Origin: Bifidobacterium asteroides
GTDB taxonomy: Bacteria; Actinomycetota; Actinomycetes; Actinomycetales; Bifidobacteriaceae
NCBI RefSeq assembly: GCF_003202695.1
Contig: NZ_QGLL01000006.1
Coordinates: 248,001 to 312,000, forward strand
DNA: 64,000 nt
Direction of reading: 5' to 3'
Positions within the stretch are counted from its first letter, which is position 1; each line of letters opens with the position of its first letter. Positions 1 through 9,416 of this stretch are shown here, piece after piece. A program made the translations under genes and the position numbers. The notes beneath the pieces were generated by a model, which did not search any database, had not been told where the DNA came from, and saw only the letters and a program-made list of their open reading frames with translations.

Positions 1-185
1 ATGCTCAGTTGAAGATTCGCCTTCTAATTAAACGATGGTCGGCTCAATGAATGACCGACGGGGATTGCTTAGGGAAGGGGCTGCCATCGGGTTGAGACCA
101 TGGACTATGCTGTCAGACGTATGTTTCCGGGCCTGGTCGGCCCGGTGGCGTGATGTCCGACAAGAAATAAAGAGGTTAAGCGCAG

Positions 186-1472
186 GTGACCACGGATCCT
201 CAGACGCAGCTGCTTTCAGAGCCCGCCCAGGGTGTGCCGTCGGTCATTGATGACATGGTCGGATATCGCCGGGCCTGTCGGCTGCTTGCTCAGGGAAGCG
301 GTGCACTGGCTGCGGATGCTGAACGTGCATCGGGATTCCGCTATGGCCACGATGATTATCTGGTCCAATTCAAGCGCCGGGGAGCAGGGATATTCCTCCT
401 GGATCCGCCGGCTCTGGCGCAGGCGGGCTGCGACTGGTCGGAATTCAATAGAGCAGTCCAGGACGTTCAATGGATCATTCATGACTCTCCTCAGGATCTG
501 CCAGGTTTTTATGCACTGGGCATGAGGCCCTCATCGCTCTTCGACTCCGAACTGGCGGCCAGGATGCTTAATCTTGGTCATTACGGCTTGTCTGCAGTGA
601 CATCACACTATTTAGGGCTGACCCTGGCCAAGGAGCACTCTGCTGCAGACTGGTCCTACCGCCCTCTGCCCCGTGATTGGCGCAATTACGCCGCCTTGGA
701 TGTCGAACTGCTGGATCAGGTACGATCACGCGAGCTGGAGGATCTGCGCCGCCATGGCAAGGATGAATGGGCCAGGCAAGAATTCGCCTGGCTGTTGAGA
801 CAAGGCAAAATACCCAAGCCGGAGCCTGAGCAGCCCTGGCGGCATATCTCGCACATCAACGCCCTACACAACGACCGTCGAGGCCTTGCAGTGGCCCGTT
901 CGCTGTGGACCACCAGAGACCGGCTGGCCCGACGCTGCGACATAGCTCCGACGCTTCTTCTGCCGGACAAGGCCATTATCGAGGCTGGAAGGCTTAAGCC
1001 ACATAACAACGCCCAATTCCGAGCCATCCGGTCCTTGAATGAACGTGTCAGGATCCATACCGGCGGTGAGCAGGACCGCATGTTTGAGCGCTATGCGCCC
1101 ATTCAGCGCCGGGTCAAGCCCTCGGTCTGGAAACAGGCCATTTTTGATGCGCTGCGTCTGCCCATTGAAGAGCTGCCGGTGCCTCCCAAGCCTCGTGTTG
1201 AAGAGACCAACGCCCCCAAGTCAATGCAGGTCTGGCGGCATCGCCACCCTGACCGACTGGTCAGGCTGGAGGCGGCGCGCAAGGCAGTGACTGATGTAGG
1301 CCGTAGGACCAACACTCCTGATGAGATTCTGATCAAGCCCCGCTACCTGCGCAACCTCTGTTGGACCGACGAACCGGATAAGCGGGACGTGGCCGACTTT
1401 CTGCGCGAGGAGGGCGCCCGACCTTGGCAGGTTTCACTTCTGTCAGAGTCCCTGACTCGCGCTATTATGTAA
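186..1472 (+). CDS. rnd: Ribonuclease D-like 3'-5' exonuclease with HRDC domain
   Basis: A 428-residue protein of the DEDDy exonuclease family, which trims RNA 3' ends. The four acidic positions can be followed: DAE at about residue 43-45, the HDSPQD segment near 98, FDSELAARML near 118, and the YAALDVELL motif near 168. A helical HRDC-type nucleic-acid-binding part follows from about residue 220. The start is GTG, preceded by an AGAGG-like ribosome site. It is followed after 49 bases by trigger factor, so the two may be co-transcribed. The 185 bases upstream hold no convincing gene. The family assignment is firm; the precise RNA substrates in this organism are not known from sequence. Confidence 0.9.
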   Translation: MTTDPQTQLLSEPAQGVPSVIDDMVGYRRACRLLAQGSGALAADAERASGFRYGHDDYLVQFKRRGAGIFLLDPPALAQAGCDWSEFNRAVQDVQWIIHDSPQDLPGFYALGMRPSSLFDSELAARMLNLGHYGLSAVTSHYLGLTLAKEHSAADWSYRPLPRDWRNYAALDVELLDQVRSRELEDLRRHGKDEWARQEFAWLLRQGKIPKPEPEQPWRHISHINALHNDRRGLAVARSLWTTRDRLARRCDIAPTLLLPDKAIIEAGRLKPHNNAQFRAIRSLNERVRIHTGGEQDRMFERYAPIQRRVKPSVWKQAIFDALRLPIEELPVPPKPRVEETNAPKSMQVWRHRHPDRLVRLEAARKAVTDVGRRTNTPDEILIKPRYLRNLCWTDEPDKRDVADFLREEGARPWQVSLLSESLTRAIM

Positions 1473-1521
1473 CGGTTGCCTTACTGGCAGATCAAACGGT
1501 TTGGATGAATTGGAGCGCAGC

Positions 1522-2898
1522 GTGAAAATCAGCGTCAGAAACCTCGAGCCCACTAAGGTCAGGCTCACCATCACCGTCGATCCCGATGAGCTGAACCCCT
1601 ACCTGGATCAGGCCCGTAAGGAGATCGGCAAGCAGGTGACCATCCCCGGCTTCCGAAAGGGCCATGTGCCTGGACCCATCATCGATCAGCGCGTGGGCTT
1701 TGCCAGCGTGGCGGGCGAGGCCGTCAACGCCGGCGTGCCAGAGCTTTACTCAAAGGCTCTGGAGGAGAAGCAGCTGCACGCCATGGCACAGCCGCAGATC
1801 GACGTCAAGGACATACCTTCCTCGGCCAAGGACGATACCAAGCTCAAGTTCACCGCCGAGGTCGAAATTCGTCCCAAGTTCGAGCTGCCCGAGATTGATG
1901 GCATGGAGATTGAGGTCCCTAAGCCAGCCGTCACCGATGAGGACGTGGACAAGCGTCTGGACAATCTGCGTCAGCGCTTCGGCACCTTGGTCAGCGTGGA
2001 TCGTCCCGCTTCCAAGGGCGACTACGCCAACATCGACCTGGATGCCGTTATCGACGGCAAGTCCGTGGACTCCCAGCAGGGAGTCAGCTACGAGCTGGGC
2101 TCCAACACCATGCTGGACGGCCTGGATGAGGCCTTGGATGGGCTGTCCGCCGGAGAAGAGACCACCTTCGAGGGCACCTTGGAGGCCGGTGAGCACCAGG
2201 GCGAAAAGGCCCAGATCAAGGTCAAGGTGAACTCGGTCAAGGCTGAGGAGCTGCCCGACTTGGACGACGAGTTCGCCAAGGAAGCTTCGGAGTTCGAGAC
2301 TCTGAAGGAGCTGCGCGAGGATGTGCGCAAGCAGTGCCAGGTGGATGCCGAGGGCCGACAGGCCACCGATGCCCGTGATGCCTTCATCGCTAAGCTTCAG
2401 GACGGCTTGGACATTCCGGTGCCCAAGGGCATCAAGCAGTCCATGGTGACCGATCAGCTCAAGAACACTGGCAAGGACCCGGATAAGGCCAGCAAGGACG
2501 AGAAGGCCGAGGCCGAGCGGACCGTGGAGAAGGAACTGCGCGACCAGATGACCCTTGACGCCTTGGCGGAGAAGCTTGGCATTACGGTCAGCCAGGCTGA
2601 CGTAACCAACTTCCTGGCTTCCATTGCTCAGCAGTACGGCATGGACCCCAGCGCCTTCATCAACGGCATCGTCCGTAATGGTCAGTTGGGCTCGGCTGTG
2701 CAGGAAGTCGGTCGCTCCAAGGGCATGCTGGCCGGAATGCGTGCCGTCACCTTCAAGGATCCCGACGGTCAGGAGGTCGACCTGAGCCGCTTCTTGGGCG
2801 AGGACCAGCCCGAGGCTCAGGAGGAGCAGGATGAGAGCGTTCAGGCTGCCTCGGCTGCAGCTGAAGTAGCTGACCAGCTCTCTCAGGATCAGGAGTAG
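1522..2898 (+). CDS. tig: Trigger factor, ribosome-associated chaperone
   Basis: Trigger factor binds the ribosome exit tunnel and shields nascent chains; it also carries a peptidyl-prolyl isomerase domain. I chose the GTG at 1522 (458 residues) because GGAGCG lies just upstream and the protein then begins VKISVRNLEPTKV, as in relatives. An in-frame TTG at 1501 would add seven residues. The ribosome-binding signature GFRKGHVPG lies near residue 37-45. The FKBP-like domain covers roughly 150-240, and the C-terminal arms continue to about 430. The last 30 residues are Glu/Gln-rich and probably disordered. A GC-rich hairpin lies just past the stop codon. Confidence 0.95.
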   Translation: MKISVRNLEPTKVRLTITVDPDELNPYLDQARKEIGKQVTIPGFRKGHVPGPIIDQRVGFASVAGEAVNAGVPELYSKALEEKQLHAMAQPQIDVKDIPSSAKDDTKLKFTAEVEIRPKFELPEIDGMEIEVPKPAVTDEDVDKRLDNLRQRFGTLVSVDRPASKGDYANIDLDAVIDGKSVDSQQGVSYELGSNTMLDGLDEALDGLSAGEETTFEGTLEAGEHQGEKAQIKVKVNSVKAEELPDLDDEFAKEASEFETLKELREDVRKQCQVDAEGRQATDARDAFIAKLQDGLDIPVPKGIKQSMVTDQLKNTGKDPDKASKDEKAEAERTVEKELRDQMTLDALAEKLGITVSQADVTNFLASIAQQYGMDPSAFINGIVRNGQLGSAVQEVGRSKGMLAGMRAVTFKDPDGQEVDLSRFLGEDQPEAQEEQDESVQAASAAAEVADQLSQDQE

Positions 2899-2916
2899 CT
2901 TCCCAGGCAGCGAACA

Positions 2917-2953
2917 GGCCGCACCCCGTGGCAAACAGCCTGGGTGCGGCCTT
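2917..2953 (+). terminator. Hairpin after tig, probable terminator
   Basis: A 10-bp perfect stem (GGCCGCACCC paired with GGGTGCGGCC) around a 15-base loop begins 18 bases after the tig stop codon. Only two T residues follow, so termination may be incomplete. It separates tig from the clpP1 promoter region. Confidence 0.6.
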
Positions 2954-2966
2954 GTCGTAGCGGTTG

Positions 2967-2977
2967 CGCAAAGAGCG
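2967..2977 (+). promoter_or_regulatory. Candidate ClgR operator upstream of clpP1P2
   Basis: CGC-AAAGA-GCG lies about 70 bases before the clpP1 start. The ClgR consensus of actinobacteria has CGC and GCG separated by five bases of the form YNANR; this site matches four of the five. ClgR is known to activate clpP operons in actinobacteria including Bifidobacterium breve. No footprint is available, so this is a motif match in the expected place. Confidence 0.5.
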
Positions 2978-3045
2978 GAAAGGCTGGGACCGCGTCGATT
3001 GCGAGGGCTAGGCTCAATACAGATACGTTTATCGAAGGAGACAGG

Positions 3046-3663
3046 GTGAACAACTCATTGGCAACCAGTCCCGTGATGGAAGATGGGGAGGCCCCCACGC
3101 CGACCGATCCCATCTTCAACCGACTGCTCAAGGACAGGATCATCTGGCTGGGGGACGAGGTCAAGGACGCCAACGCCAACGTCATCTGCGCACAGATGCT
3201 GATGCTGGCGGCCGAGGATCCCAAGAAGGATATCTGGCTCTACATCAATTCGCCAGGCGGCTCAATTACAGCGGGCATGGCCATCTACGACACCATGCAG
3301 CTGATCGAGCCCGACGTGGCCACAGTCGCGGTCGGCATGGCGGCTTCCATGGGCCAGTTCCTGCTCTCCAGCGGAGCCAAGGGCAAGCGTTTCGTAACCT
3401 CCCATGCACGTGTGCTCATGCATCAGCCCTCGGGTGGTGTCGGAGGCACGGCCACTGATGTCAGGATCAACGCCGAACTGATCATGGACATGAAGCGCAC
3501 GCTCTCCCAGCTGACGGCCGAGCAGACTGGCCACACCCTGGAGGAGATCTACCGGGATAACGAATACGATCACTGGTTCACGGCCCAGCAGGCCTTGGAG
3601 TACGGCTTCGTCGACCGGATCGTGACCACCCACGGCACTATGACCGCAGATCAAGGGAAGTGA
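3046..3663 (+). CDS. clpP1: ATP-dependent Clp protease proteolytic subunit, first copy
   Basis: A 205-residue serine protease subunit that forms the Clp barrel. The catalytic triad is visible: Ser in GMAASMGQF, His in MHQPSGG, and Asp in the segment before GFVDRI. I chose the GTG at 3046 because AAGGAG lies six bases upstream; the reading frame is open back to 2944 but lacks a better start. clpP2 follows nine bases after the stop, so they form a two-gene operon. In actinobacteria the two ClpP proteins usually build one mixed barrel that docks with ClpX or ClpC. A ClgR-like site lies upstream. Confidence 0.95.
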   Translation: MNNSLATSPVMEDGEAPTPTDPIFNRLLKDRIIWLGDEVKDANANVICAQMLMLAAEDPKKDIWLYINSPGGSITAGMAIYDTMQLIEPDVATVAVGMAASMGQFLLSSGAKGKRFVTSHARVLMHQPSGGVGGTATDVRINAELIMDMKRTLSQLTAEQTGHTLEEIYRDNEYDHWFTAQQALEYGFVDRIVTTHGTMTADQGK

Positions 3664-3672
3664 GCACTCCAC

Positions 3673-4341
3673 ATGGCATCTGAAGAAGCGCAATTCGTTG
3701 CACGGGCCCGTCGACTGGCTGGCCCTCGAGGCCTGGGCGCCATGCCCACTGACCGCTATGTGCTGCCGCAGTTCGAGGAGCGAACCCCCTACGGCTACAA
3801 GCGCCAGGACCCCTACACTAGGCTCTTCGACGACAGGATCATCTTCATGGGCGTCCAGGTGGACGACACCTCCTCGGACGACATCATGGCCCAGCTCCTG
3901 GTTCTGGAAAGCCAGGATCCCAACCGCGACGTGATCATCTACATCAACTCGCCGGGGGGATCCATGACGGCTATGACCGCCATCTATGACACTATGCAGT
4001 ACATCAAGCCCGATGTACAGACTGTTTGCCTGGGTCAGGCTGCCTCGGCTGCTGCAGTTCTTCTGGCTGCAGGCACCAAGGGCAAGCGCCTGATTCTGCC
4101 CAACGCCCGTGTGCTGATTCACCAGCCGGCCATGGAGCAGGACTTCGGCAAGGCCACCGAGATCGAGATCCAGGCCAAGGAGATGCTGCGCATGCGCACC
4201 TGGCTGGAGGAGACCCTGGCCAAGCATACCGGCCAGAATGTCGACAAGATTCGTAAGGACATTGAGGTGGACACCATTCTGACCGCCCAACAGGCCAAGG
4301 ATTACGGGATGGTGGACGAGGTTCTGGAGCACCGCGATTAG
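3673..4341 (+). CDS. clpP2: ATP-dependent Clp protease proteolytic subunit, second copy
   Basis: A 222-residue paralogue of ClpP1. It carries the nucleophile in GQAASAAAVLLAAG, the His in NARVLIHQPAMEQ, and the repeated YINSPGG handle-region motif. It has an extra N-terminal stretch of about 25 residues compared with ClpP1, partly reflecting the longer propeptide typical of actinobacterial ClpP2. The ATG at 3673 follows the clpP1 stop by nine bases. Translation is probably coupled. The nearby clpX supplies the unfoldase partner. Confidence 0.95.
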   Translation: MASEEAQFVARARRLAGPRGLGAMPTDRYVLPQFEERTPYGYKRQDPYTRLFDDRIIFMGVQVDDTSSDDIMAQLLVLESQDPNRDVIIYINSPGGSMTAMTAIYDTMQYIKPDVQTVCLGQAASAAAVLLAAGTKGKRLILPNARVLIHQPAMEQDFGKATEIEIQAKEMLRMRTWLEETLAKHTGQNVDKIRKDIEVDTILTAQQAKDYGMVDEVLEHRD

Positions 4342-4412
4342 TTTCAGTGACTGCGTGCATGATTGTTCGTCCGGATGGCGGCGGGTCCTTGGGTCCACGG
4401 CCTCCGGGCGTT

Positions 4413-4421
4413 TGGCATAAT
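4413..4421 (+). promoter_or_regulatory. Extended -10 element, likely clpX promoter
   Basis: TGGCATAAT fits an extended -10 (TGN followed by CATAAT) 62 bases before the clpX start. No good -35 hexamer is present at the usual distance, which is common for extended -10 promoters. Confidence 0.4.
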
Positions 4422-4482
4422 GGACGATGCCAGTCAAATATGAATTTGGCGATCCTTGCGGATTCTCCGGGAAGGGAGAGCC

Positions 4483-5796
4483 ATGGGCCGTGTGGTCAGC
4501 TACAATGACGGACTGAATCGCTGCGAGTTCTGCGGCAAGGACGAGCACCAGGTGCGACGCTTGGTCAAGGGGCCTTCCTGCGCCATTTGTGACGAATGCA
4601 TACGTCTGTGCGCCCAGATCATCCAGGAGGACATGGCTAAGGATGCCGCCGACCAGCGGCTTACTCTGCCGGCGCCCTCAAAGATATTTGCCTACTTGAA
4701 CCGGTATGTCATCGGCCAGGAGGCCGCCAAGCGCACCCTGTCGGTGGCTGTTTACAATCACTACAAGCGCGTCAATATGGACATTGGCGACCGTGGCCGT
4801 GCTGCGGGCACAGCATTGAAACGCAAGGATGCGGCCCCTCGCGTCCAGGTGGACAAGTCCAACATTCTGCTCATGGGTCCTACCGGCGTAGGCAAGACAT
4901 ACTTGGCACGGACCCTGGCTACCATCATGAACGTCCCCTTTGTCATTGTGGATGCCACAAGCCTGACCGAGGCTGGATATGTGGGCGAGGACGTGGAGTC
5001 CGTCCTGCAGGGGCTCCTCCAGGCTGCCGATGGCAACATGGACCTTGCTCAGCGCGGGATCATCTACATTGACGAGATCGACAAGATCGCCAGAAAATCG
5101 GGGGAGAACACCTCCATCACCAGGGATGTGTCCGGCGAAGGGGTCCAGCAGGCTCTGCTCAAGATCATCGAGGGCACTCAGGCCCGCGTGCCGGTACAAG
5201 GTTCCCGGCGGCGCGGAGACGTTCGCACGGTCGTCATGGATACGGCCAACATTCTCTTCATTTGTGGCGGCGCCTTCGTTGGTCTTGAGGATATCGTTCG
5301 CCAGCGGCTGGGCCTGCGGGAGAGCGGGTTCTCGGCTACTCAGGGGAGCGAGAGGGTGTCTGGTGGCCGGGTCATGAGCCAGGTCAGGGCCGAGGATTTG
5401 GAACAGTTCGGCCTATTGCCCGAGTTTGTGGGACGGCTGCCTGTCATTTCCACTTTGGAGCCTCTGGGCGCCGATGAGTTGCGACGCGTGCTGACCGAAC
5501 CGGACAATGCCCTGGTTGATCAGTACCGGCGCATGTTCATGGATGATGGGGCTGATCTGGTTTTCACCGACGCTGCCTTGGACCGTGTTGCCGCCATCGC
5601 CCTGGAGCGCAAGGTGGGCGCCCGTGGATTGCGAGGGATCATTGAACGCACTCTTGAGGCGACTATGTTTGAGCTGCCTGATAGGCCGGATGTCTCCCGT
5701 GTTGTGGTGGATGCCGATGCAGTGGACGGGACAGGCTCCCCCCGGTACGAGACCAGGAAGGGTGTGGCCGCAGCTACAGGTCGTCGTTTGGCCTGA
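4483..5796 (+). CDS. clpX: ATP-dependent Clp protease ATP-binding subunit ClpX
   Basis: A 437-residue AAA+ unfoldase that recognises tagged proteins and feeds them to ClpP. The N-terminal zinc-binding domain shows the CEFC and CAICDEC pairs (residues about 11-40). Walker A is [11 protein letters not shown], Walker B is [10 protein letters not shown], and the FVGRLPVI segment near residue 310 matches the conserved family block. I chose the ATG at 4483, preceded by GAAGGGAGAG, rather than the in-frame TTG at 4456. The gap of 141 bases from clpP2 and the upstream -10-like element suggest separate transcription. Confidence 0.96.
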   Translation: MGRVVSYNDGLNRCEFCGKDEHQVRRLVKGPSCAICDECIRLCAQIIQEDMAKDAADQRLTLPAPSKIFAYLNRYVIGQEAAKRTLSVAVYNHYKRVNMDIGDRGRAAGTALKRKDAAPRVQVDKSNILLMGPTGVGKTYLARTLATIMNVPFVIVDATSLTEAGYVGEDVESVLQGLLQAADGNMDLAQRGIIYIDEIDKIARKSGENTSITRDVSGEGVQQALLKIIEGTQARVPVQGSRRRGDVRTVVMDTANILFICGGAFVGLEDIVRQRLGLRESGFSATQGSERVSGGRVMSQVRAEDLEQFGLLPEFVGRLPVISTLEPLGADELRRVLTEPDNALVDQYRRMFMDDGADLVFTDAALDRVAAIALERKVGARGLRGIIERTLEATMFELPDRPDVSRVVVDADAVDGTGSPRYETRKGVAAATGRRLA

Positions 5797-5865
5797 TTCA
5801 GGCAATAGAGCGCCGCTGTTGGCCGGGCCCGATAGGATGGTCATTGATGCCGGAAGGGAGGCCCC

Positions 5866-6804
5866 ATGGGTGCTCGTAGCGCTGTCGTAGTTACGCACAG
5901 TCGGGTCCGGGCAAGCGGTCACCTGGTGGATGAGGTCGAGGAGCAGCTGCGCCGGGACGGATTTAGCGTCTCGATTGTCGACAACATCGCCGCCCCTGAA
6001 TTCGGCAGCCCTAGCCAGAAGGTGGCCGACGACACCGAGATTGTCATCGTTCTGGGCGGCGATGGGACCATTCTGCGGGCTGCAGAGCTGGTCAAGGGCA
6101 CTGAGGTGCCCATCCTGGGGGTCAACTTGGGTCATGTGGGATTCCTGGCAGAATTCGAGAGCTTCCAGATAGGGGAAGCCATTCGTAGGGTGGCTGATCA
6201 TGACTACTCCATCGATGAGCGCATGGTGGCCCATGTGGACCTGTGGATACCCGGAGCCGATCGTCCACTGAGCGATTGGGCCCTTAACGACATGACCCTG
6301 GAACGATATGATCGGGGCAAGATGATTGAGGTGTCGGTCCGAGTAGACGATGTGGAGATGAGTTCCTTCGGCTGCGACGGCATGATTGTGGCCACCCCGA
6401 CCGGTTCAACGGCCTACGCCTTTTCGGTGGGCGGGCCCATTGTCTGGCCGGATGCGCAGTCGCTGCAGATGGTGCCCATAGCTGCTCACGCCCTTTTCGC
6501 CCGATCCCTGATCATCGGTCCGAAGTCACAGTTCACTTTAGACATTCTGGGTGATTCCCAGTCGGCTGGCTGGATCTGCAATGATGGGCGCCGTCAGCGG
6601 CCAGTGCCCAAGCGCTCCCGCATTGTGGTGCGGCAGTCCCACGACATCCTGCGGCTGGCCAGGCTGTCCGGGGTGCCGTTCACTAGACGGCTGGTCTCCA
6701 AGTTCGACCTGCCGGTGGTCGGCTGGAGGGAGCAGCATCGCTCCTCGGCAGCTGCAGACGGACAGGACCAGGGGGAGCCGCCAGAGTCGAATAAGGAGCA
6801 CTGA
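5866..6804 (+). CDS. nadK: NAD kinase
   Basis: This 312-residue enzyme phosphorylates NAD to NADP using ATP or polyphosphate. The GGDGTILRAAE motif lies near residue 64-74, and the second conserved block GCDGMIVATPTGSTAYAF near 169-186. Both are diagnostic. The C-terminal 35 residues are polar and probably disordered. The stop codon TGA overlaps the ATG of recN by one base, so the two genes are translationally coupled, a common arrangement in actinobacteria. Confidence 0.95.
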   Translation: MGARSAVVVTHSRVRASGHLVDEVEEQLRRDGFSVSIVDNIAAPEFGSPSQKVADDTEIVIVLGGDGTILRAAELVKGTEVPILGVNLGHVGFLAEFESFQIGEAIRRVADHDYSIDERMVAHVDLWIPGADRPLSDWALNDMTLERYDRGKMIEVSVRVDDVEMSSFGCDGMIVATPTGSTAYAFSVGGPIVWPDAQSLQMVPIAAHALFARSLIIGPKSQFTLDILGDSQSAGWICNDGRRQRPVPKRSRIVVRQSHDILRLARLSGVPFTRRLVSKFDLPVVGWREQHRSSAAADGQDQGEPPESNKEH

Positions 6805-8576
6805 TGCTGGAAGAGCTGGAAGTACGCGACCTGGGTCCAATCCATCATGCCCTGCTACGGCCCGCTGCTGGCATGACGGCCATCACGGGGGAGACCGGAG
6901 CTGGCAAGTCCATGCTCCTCAATGCCATCAGGCTGATCTCCGGATCCACCGCTCGTCCGCAACTGGTAGCACCTGGTGCTCGGGAGTCCTGGGTGCAGGG
7001 GATTTTCGATGCTGGAACGACAGGAACCGAGAATTCAGTGACTGCGGTTATAACTGAGGCTGGTCTACCCGTGGAGGAGGAGGGGCAGATCTTCCTTGCA
7101 CGGACCATGCCCGTCAAGGGGCGTTCCCGTGCCGCGCTAAACGGCAGGACGGCCCCTCGCGGTCTGCTGGAGGAGGTGGCTGGAATGCTGGTCACTGTCC
7201 ATGGTCAGGCGGATCAGATGCGCATGGCCAGCCCGGCCCGGCAGCGCGAGTTTCTGGATGCCTATGCTGGTGACGGTCCGCAGCTGGAGACCTTTTCCAA
7301 GGCCTTCAGGCAGTATCGACAGGCCCAGGAACATCTGGAGGAGCTGCGCAACCAGCAGTCCGGCGCTATGGCCCAGGCTGATTATCTTCGTGAATCCATC
7401 GCCCGGATTGATCGGCTCGACCCCCATTCCGGCGAGGATCGTGAACTCAAGGCCCAGCGGGACAGGATCGAGCATGCTGCCCAGATCAGTCAGGGGGTCA
7501 TGTCAGCGTTGTCCGCCTTGGACTCCAGTCAGATCGACCCTGATGCCGACGCATCATCGGCCACTGCCCTGGTCGAACGAGCCATTGCCGCCCTGGAGGG
7601 CATCGGTGTGGAGGGTGTCTTTCAGGAGTCGGTCCAGCGGTTGCGGTCGCTGAACGCCGACCTGTCTGACCTGGTCTTCACCCTGAGCAGTCAGCTGGAT
7701 GACGAAGGCCAGGAGGGTGATCTGGACAAGATCAATGCCCGCATCCATGATCTGGATGAGCTGACCCGTCGCTGGGGACCAAAAATCGACGACGTTCTGG
7801 CCTGGCGCAAGAAGGCTGCTTTTGAGCTTGAGGACATGGATGCCTCACCCGAGAAGCTAGAGGAGCTTCAAGGACAGGTTGAGCAGCTTCGTGGAAGCGC
7901 CTTGAAGGCCGCACGGAGTCTGTCTGTGTCAAGGGCCAAGGCTGCACGAAGGCTGAGCGATCTTGTCGACAGCGAATTGCACTCCCTGGCCATGGCGGGA
8001 GCTGGGCTTGAGATTCACGTCATGCAGCGCCAGGACCAAGACATGGATGGGCATGGTCTGGACCGAATCGACTTTCTCTTCAGGCCATATCCGGGTTCAG
8101 ATCTTCTCCCCATGGGCAAGAGCGCCTCGGGCGGCGAACTCAGCCGGCTCATGCTGGCCTTGGAGCTGGTAGCCGCTGAAGGCCGGACCTCATTGGGATC
8201 TGATGGGCGTAGTGAAGGGCATACCGGCCTTGACTCCCAGGCTGGCGACCCGACGATGACTTTCATTTTCGATGAGGTGGATGCTGGTGTAGGCGGTCGG
8301 GCAGCTGTGGAGCTGGGTCGTCGTCTCGCCCGATTGGCCGTCACCGCTCAGGTGATTGTGGTCACCCACCTGCCGCAGGTGGCTTCCTGGGCCGATCGAC
8401 AGTTCGTCGTGGCCAAGGGACGGGAGGGCGGCGACACTGTAGAGACTCTGGTCCGCCAGGTAGAGGGCAAAGACAGGGAGCGAGAGATCGCCCGGATGCT
8501 GGCCGGCAGCGAGTCCACCACTTCTCTGAAGCACGCACGAGAGCTTCTGGCCTCCAGCAGACTTCAGCGCAGATAA
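6804..8576 (+). CDS. recN: DNA repair protein RecN
   Basis: A 590-residue SMC-like ATPase that acts in double-strand-break repair. Walker A GETGAGKS lies at residues 29-36 near the N-terminus. A helical coiled-coil middle (about 160-400) follows. The ABC signature SASGGELSRLM and the Walker B region FIFDEVDAGVGGRAA occupy the C-terminal third. The length matches the family. It overlaps nadK by one base. No gene follows for about 430 bases. Confidence 0.95.
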   Translation: MLEELEVRDLGPIHHALLRPAAGMTAITGETGAGKSMLLNAIRLISGSTARPQLVAPGARESWVQGIFDAGTTGTENSVTAVITEAGLPVEEEGQIFLARTMPVKGRSRAALNGRTAPRGLLEEVAGMLVTVHGQADQMRMASPARQREFLDAYAGDGPQLETFSKAFRQYRQAQEHLEELRNQQSGAMAQADYLRESIARIDRLDPHSGEDRELKAQRDRIEHAAQISQGVMSALSALDSSQIDPDADASSATALVERAIAALEGIGVEGVFQESVQRLRSLNADLSDLVFTLSSQLDDEGQEGDLDKINARIHDLDELTRRWGPKIDDVLAWRKKAAFELEDMDASPEKLEELQGQVEQLRGSALKAARSLSVSRAKAARRLSDLVDSELHSLAMAGAGLEIHVMQRQDQDMDGHGLDRIDFLFRPYPGSDLLPMGKSASGGELSRLMLALELVAAEGRTSLGSDGRSEGHTGLDSQAGDPTMTFIFDEVDAGVGGRAAVELGRRLARLAVTAQVIVVTHLPQVASWADRQFVVAKGREGGDTVETLVRQVEGKDREREIARMLAGSESTTSLKHARELLASSRLQRR

Positions 8577-9004
8577 GCCTAGTTGCCGCCTGTACTTTGT
8601 AGCGCCAAAGTCCATCGATTTGACGACTTAGACAAGTATCGAAAGCTTTGCTGTTTTTTGCGGCTTGCAATTGCATGCTCGACATCCGCCACTTTGATGC
8701 TTCGACAGTAGGCGAGTGGTTGTGAACGGTTGTGCGGTACCGACTGTATTTGATTTTCGTTGATGACACCTTATCCCTCCTTGGTATCAACAATGGGGCG
8801 ACGACCCGGTTCGGATGGCATCTTGTCTGAATTCGTGATCAGGTAGAATTTCAGCAATACAGCGCTGTTTCTGCGGAATTCGTGAACCATGGCCGTAGAA
8901 GAGCAGTGGCGAGGTTGTCTCCATGATTAAACTGTTATAGTGTATACATGAACACCGGTACAGCTCAGCCAGAGTCGTGCCGACCATCCATGAAAGGGGC
9001 TTGG
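8577..9004. other. Non-coding leader between recN and the GntR gene
   Basis: This 428-base stretch has no convincing reading frame on either strand. It holds a 10-bp palindrome ACAGCGCTGT (8859-8868) at the centre of a 36-bp imperfect dyad (8846-8881) whose ends read GAATT and AATTC. A direct repeat GAATTCGTGA occurs at 8829-8838 and 8876-8885. The GntR promoter lies at its right end. Confidence 0.6.
8933..8948 (+). promoter_or_regulatory. Extended -10 promoter overlapping palindrome TGTATACA
   Basis: TGTTATAGT (8933-8941) is an extended -10 element. It overlaps by one base the 8-bp palindrome TGTATACA (8941-8948). GntR proteins of the YtrA group often autoregulate through such AT-rich dyads, so this is a plausible operator for the gene that starts at 9005. 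That role is inferred. Confidence 0.45.
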
Positions 9005-9412
9005 ATGAAGCTGATCATCTCATCCCTGTCCGGACAACCGATTTATCGGCAGATTGAGGACCAGATACGTTCGGCCATCCTGCTCGGAGACTTGAAAGCC
9101 GGGGAGGGACTGCCTTCCCTGCGACATCTCTCGCAGGAGCTCAGGGTGTCCGTGCTGACCGTGACCCGTGCCTATACCGAACTCGCTCAGGAGGGCTTGG
9201 TGGAGAACATCCAAGGCAAGGGGACCTTCGTGGCTGACAGCGGCGACCAGGTCATGCGGCAGCATCTGGAGGACCGCGTGCAGTCCCTGTTGGGGGAGGC
9301 GGTTGATACGGCTCGTCGGGCCGGCATGGAGCCGGACCGAATTCGCAGCCTGCTCGACGGCCTGCTAGGCGACAAGGGTTCTGCACCCGCGTCCAAAGAA
9401 GGAAAGGAATAG
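9005..9412 (+). CDS. GntR-family (YtrA-like) transcriptional regulator
   Basis: A 135-residue protein with only the winged-helix DNA-binding domain of GntR: PIYRQIEDQIRSAILLGDL, then the LPSLRHLSQELRVSVLTVTRAYTEL helix-turn-helix and the GKGTFVA wing. The short helical tail, without an effector domain, is typical of the YtrA subfamily, which regulates adjacent ABC transporters. I chose the ATG at 9005, preceded by GAAAGGGG; an upstream in-frame ATG at 8948 falls inside the promoter palindrome. Four bases separate the stop from the ABC ATPase gene. Confidence 0.88.
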   Translation: MKLIISSLSGQPIYRQIEDQIRSAILLGDLKAGEGLPSLRHLSQELRVSVLTVTRAYTELAQEGLVENIQGKGTFVADSGDQVMRQHLEDRVQSLLGEAVDTARRAGMEPDRIRSLLDGLLGDKGSAPASKEGKE

Positions 9413-9416
9413 CAGC

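Noticed and set aside
35-250. A 71-codon + strand frame before rnd
   Set aside because: It overlaps the start of rnd, has no family features and lacks a good ribosome site.
1750-2934. A 394-codon minus-strand frame across tig
   Set aside because: Shadow of trigger factor; Leu/Gly/His-rich composition typical of antisense frames in GC-rich genes.
3262-4548. A 428-codon minus-strand frame across clpP1-clpP2-clpX
   Set aside because: Spans three well-supported genes on the other strand and has no recognisable domain.
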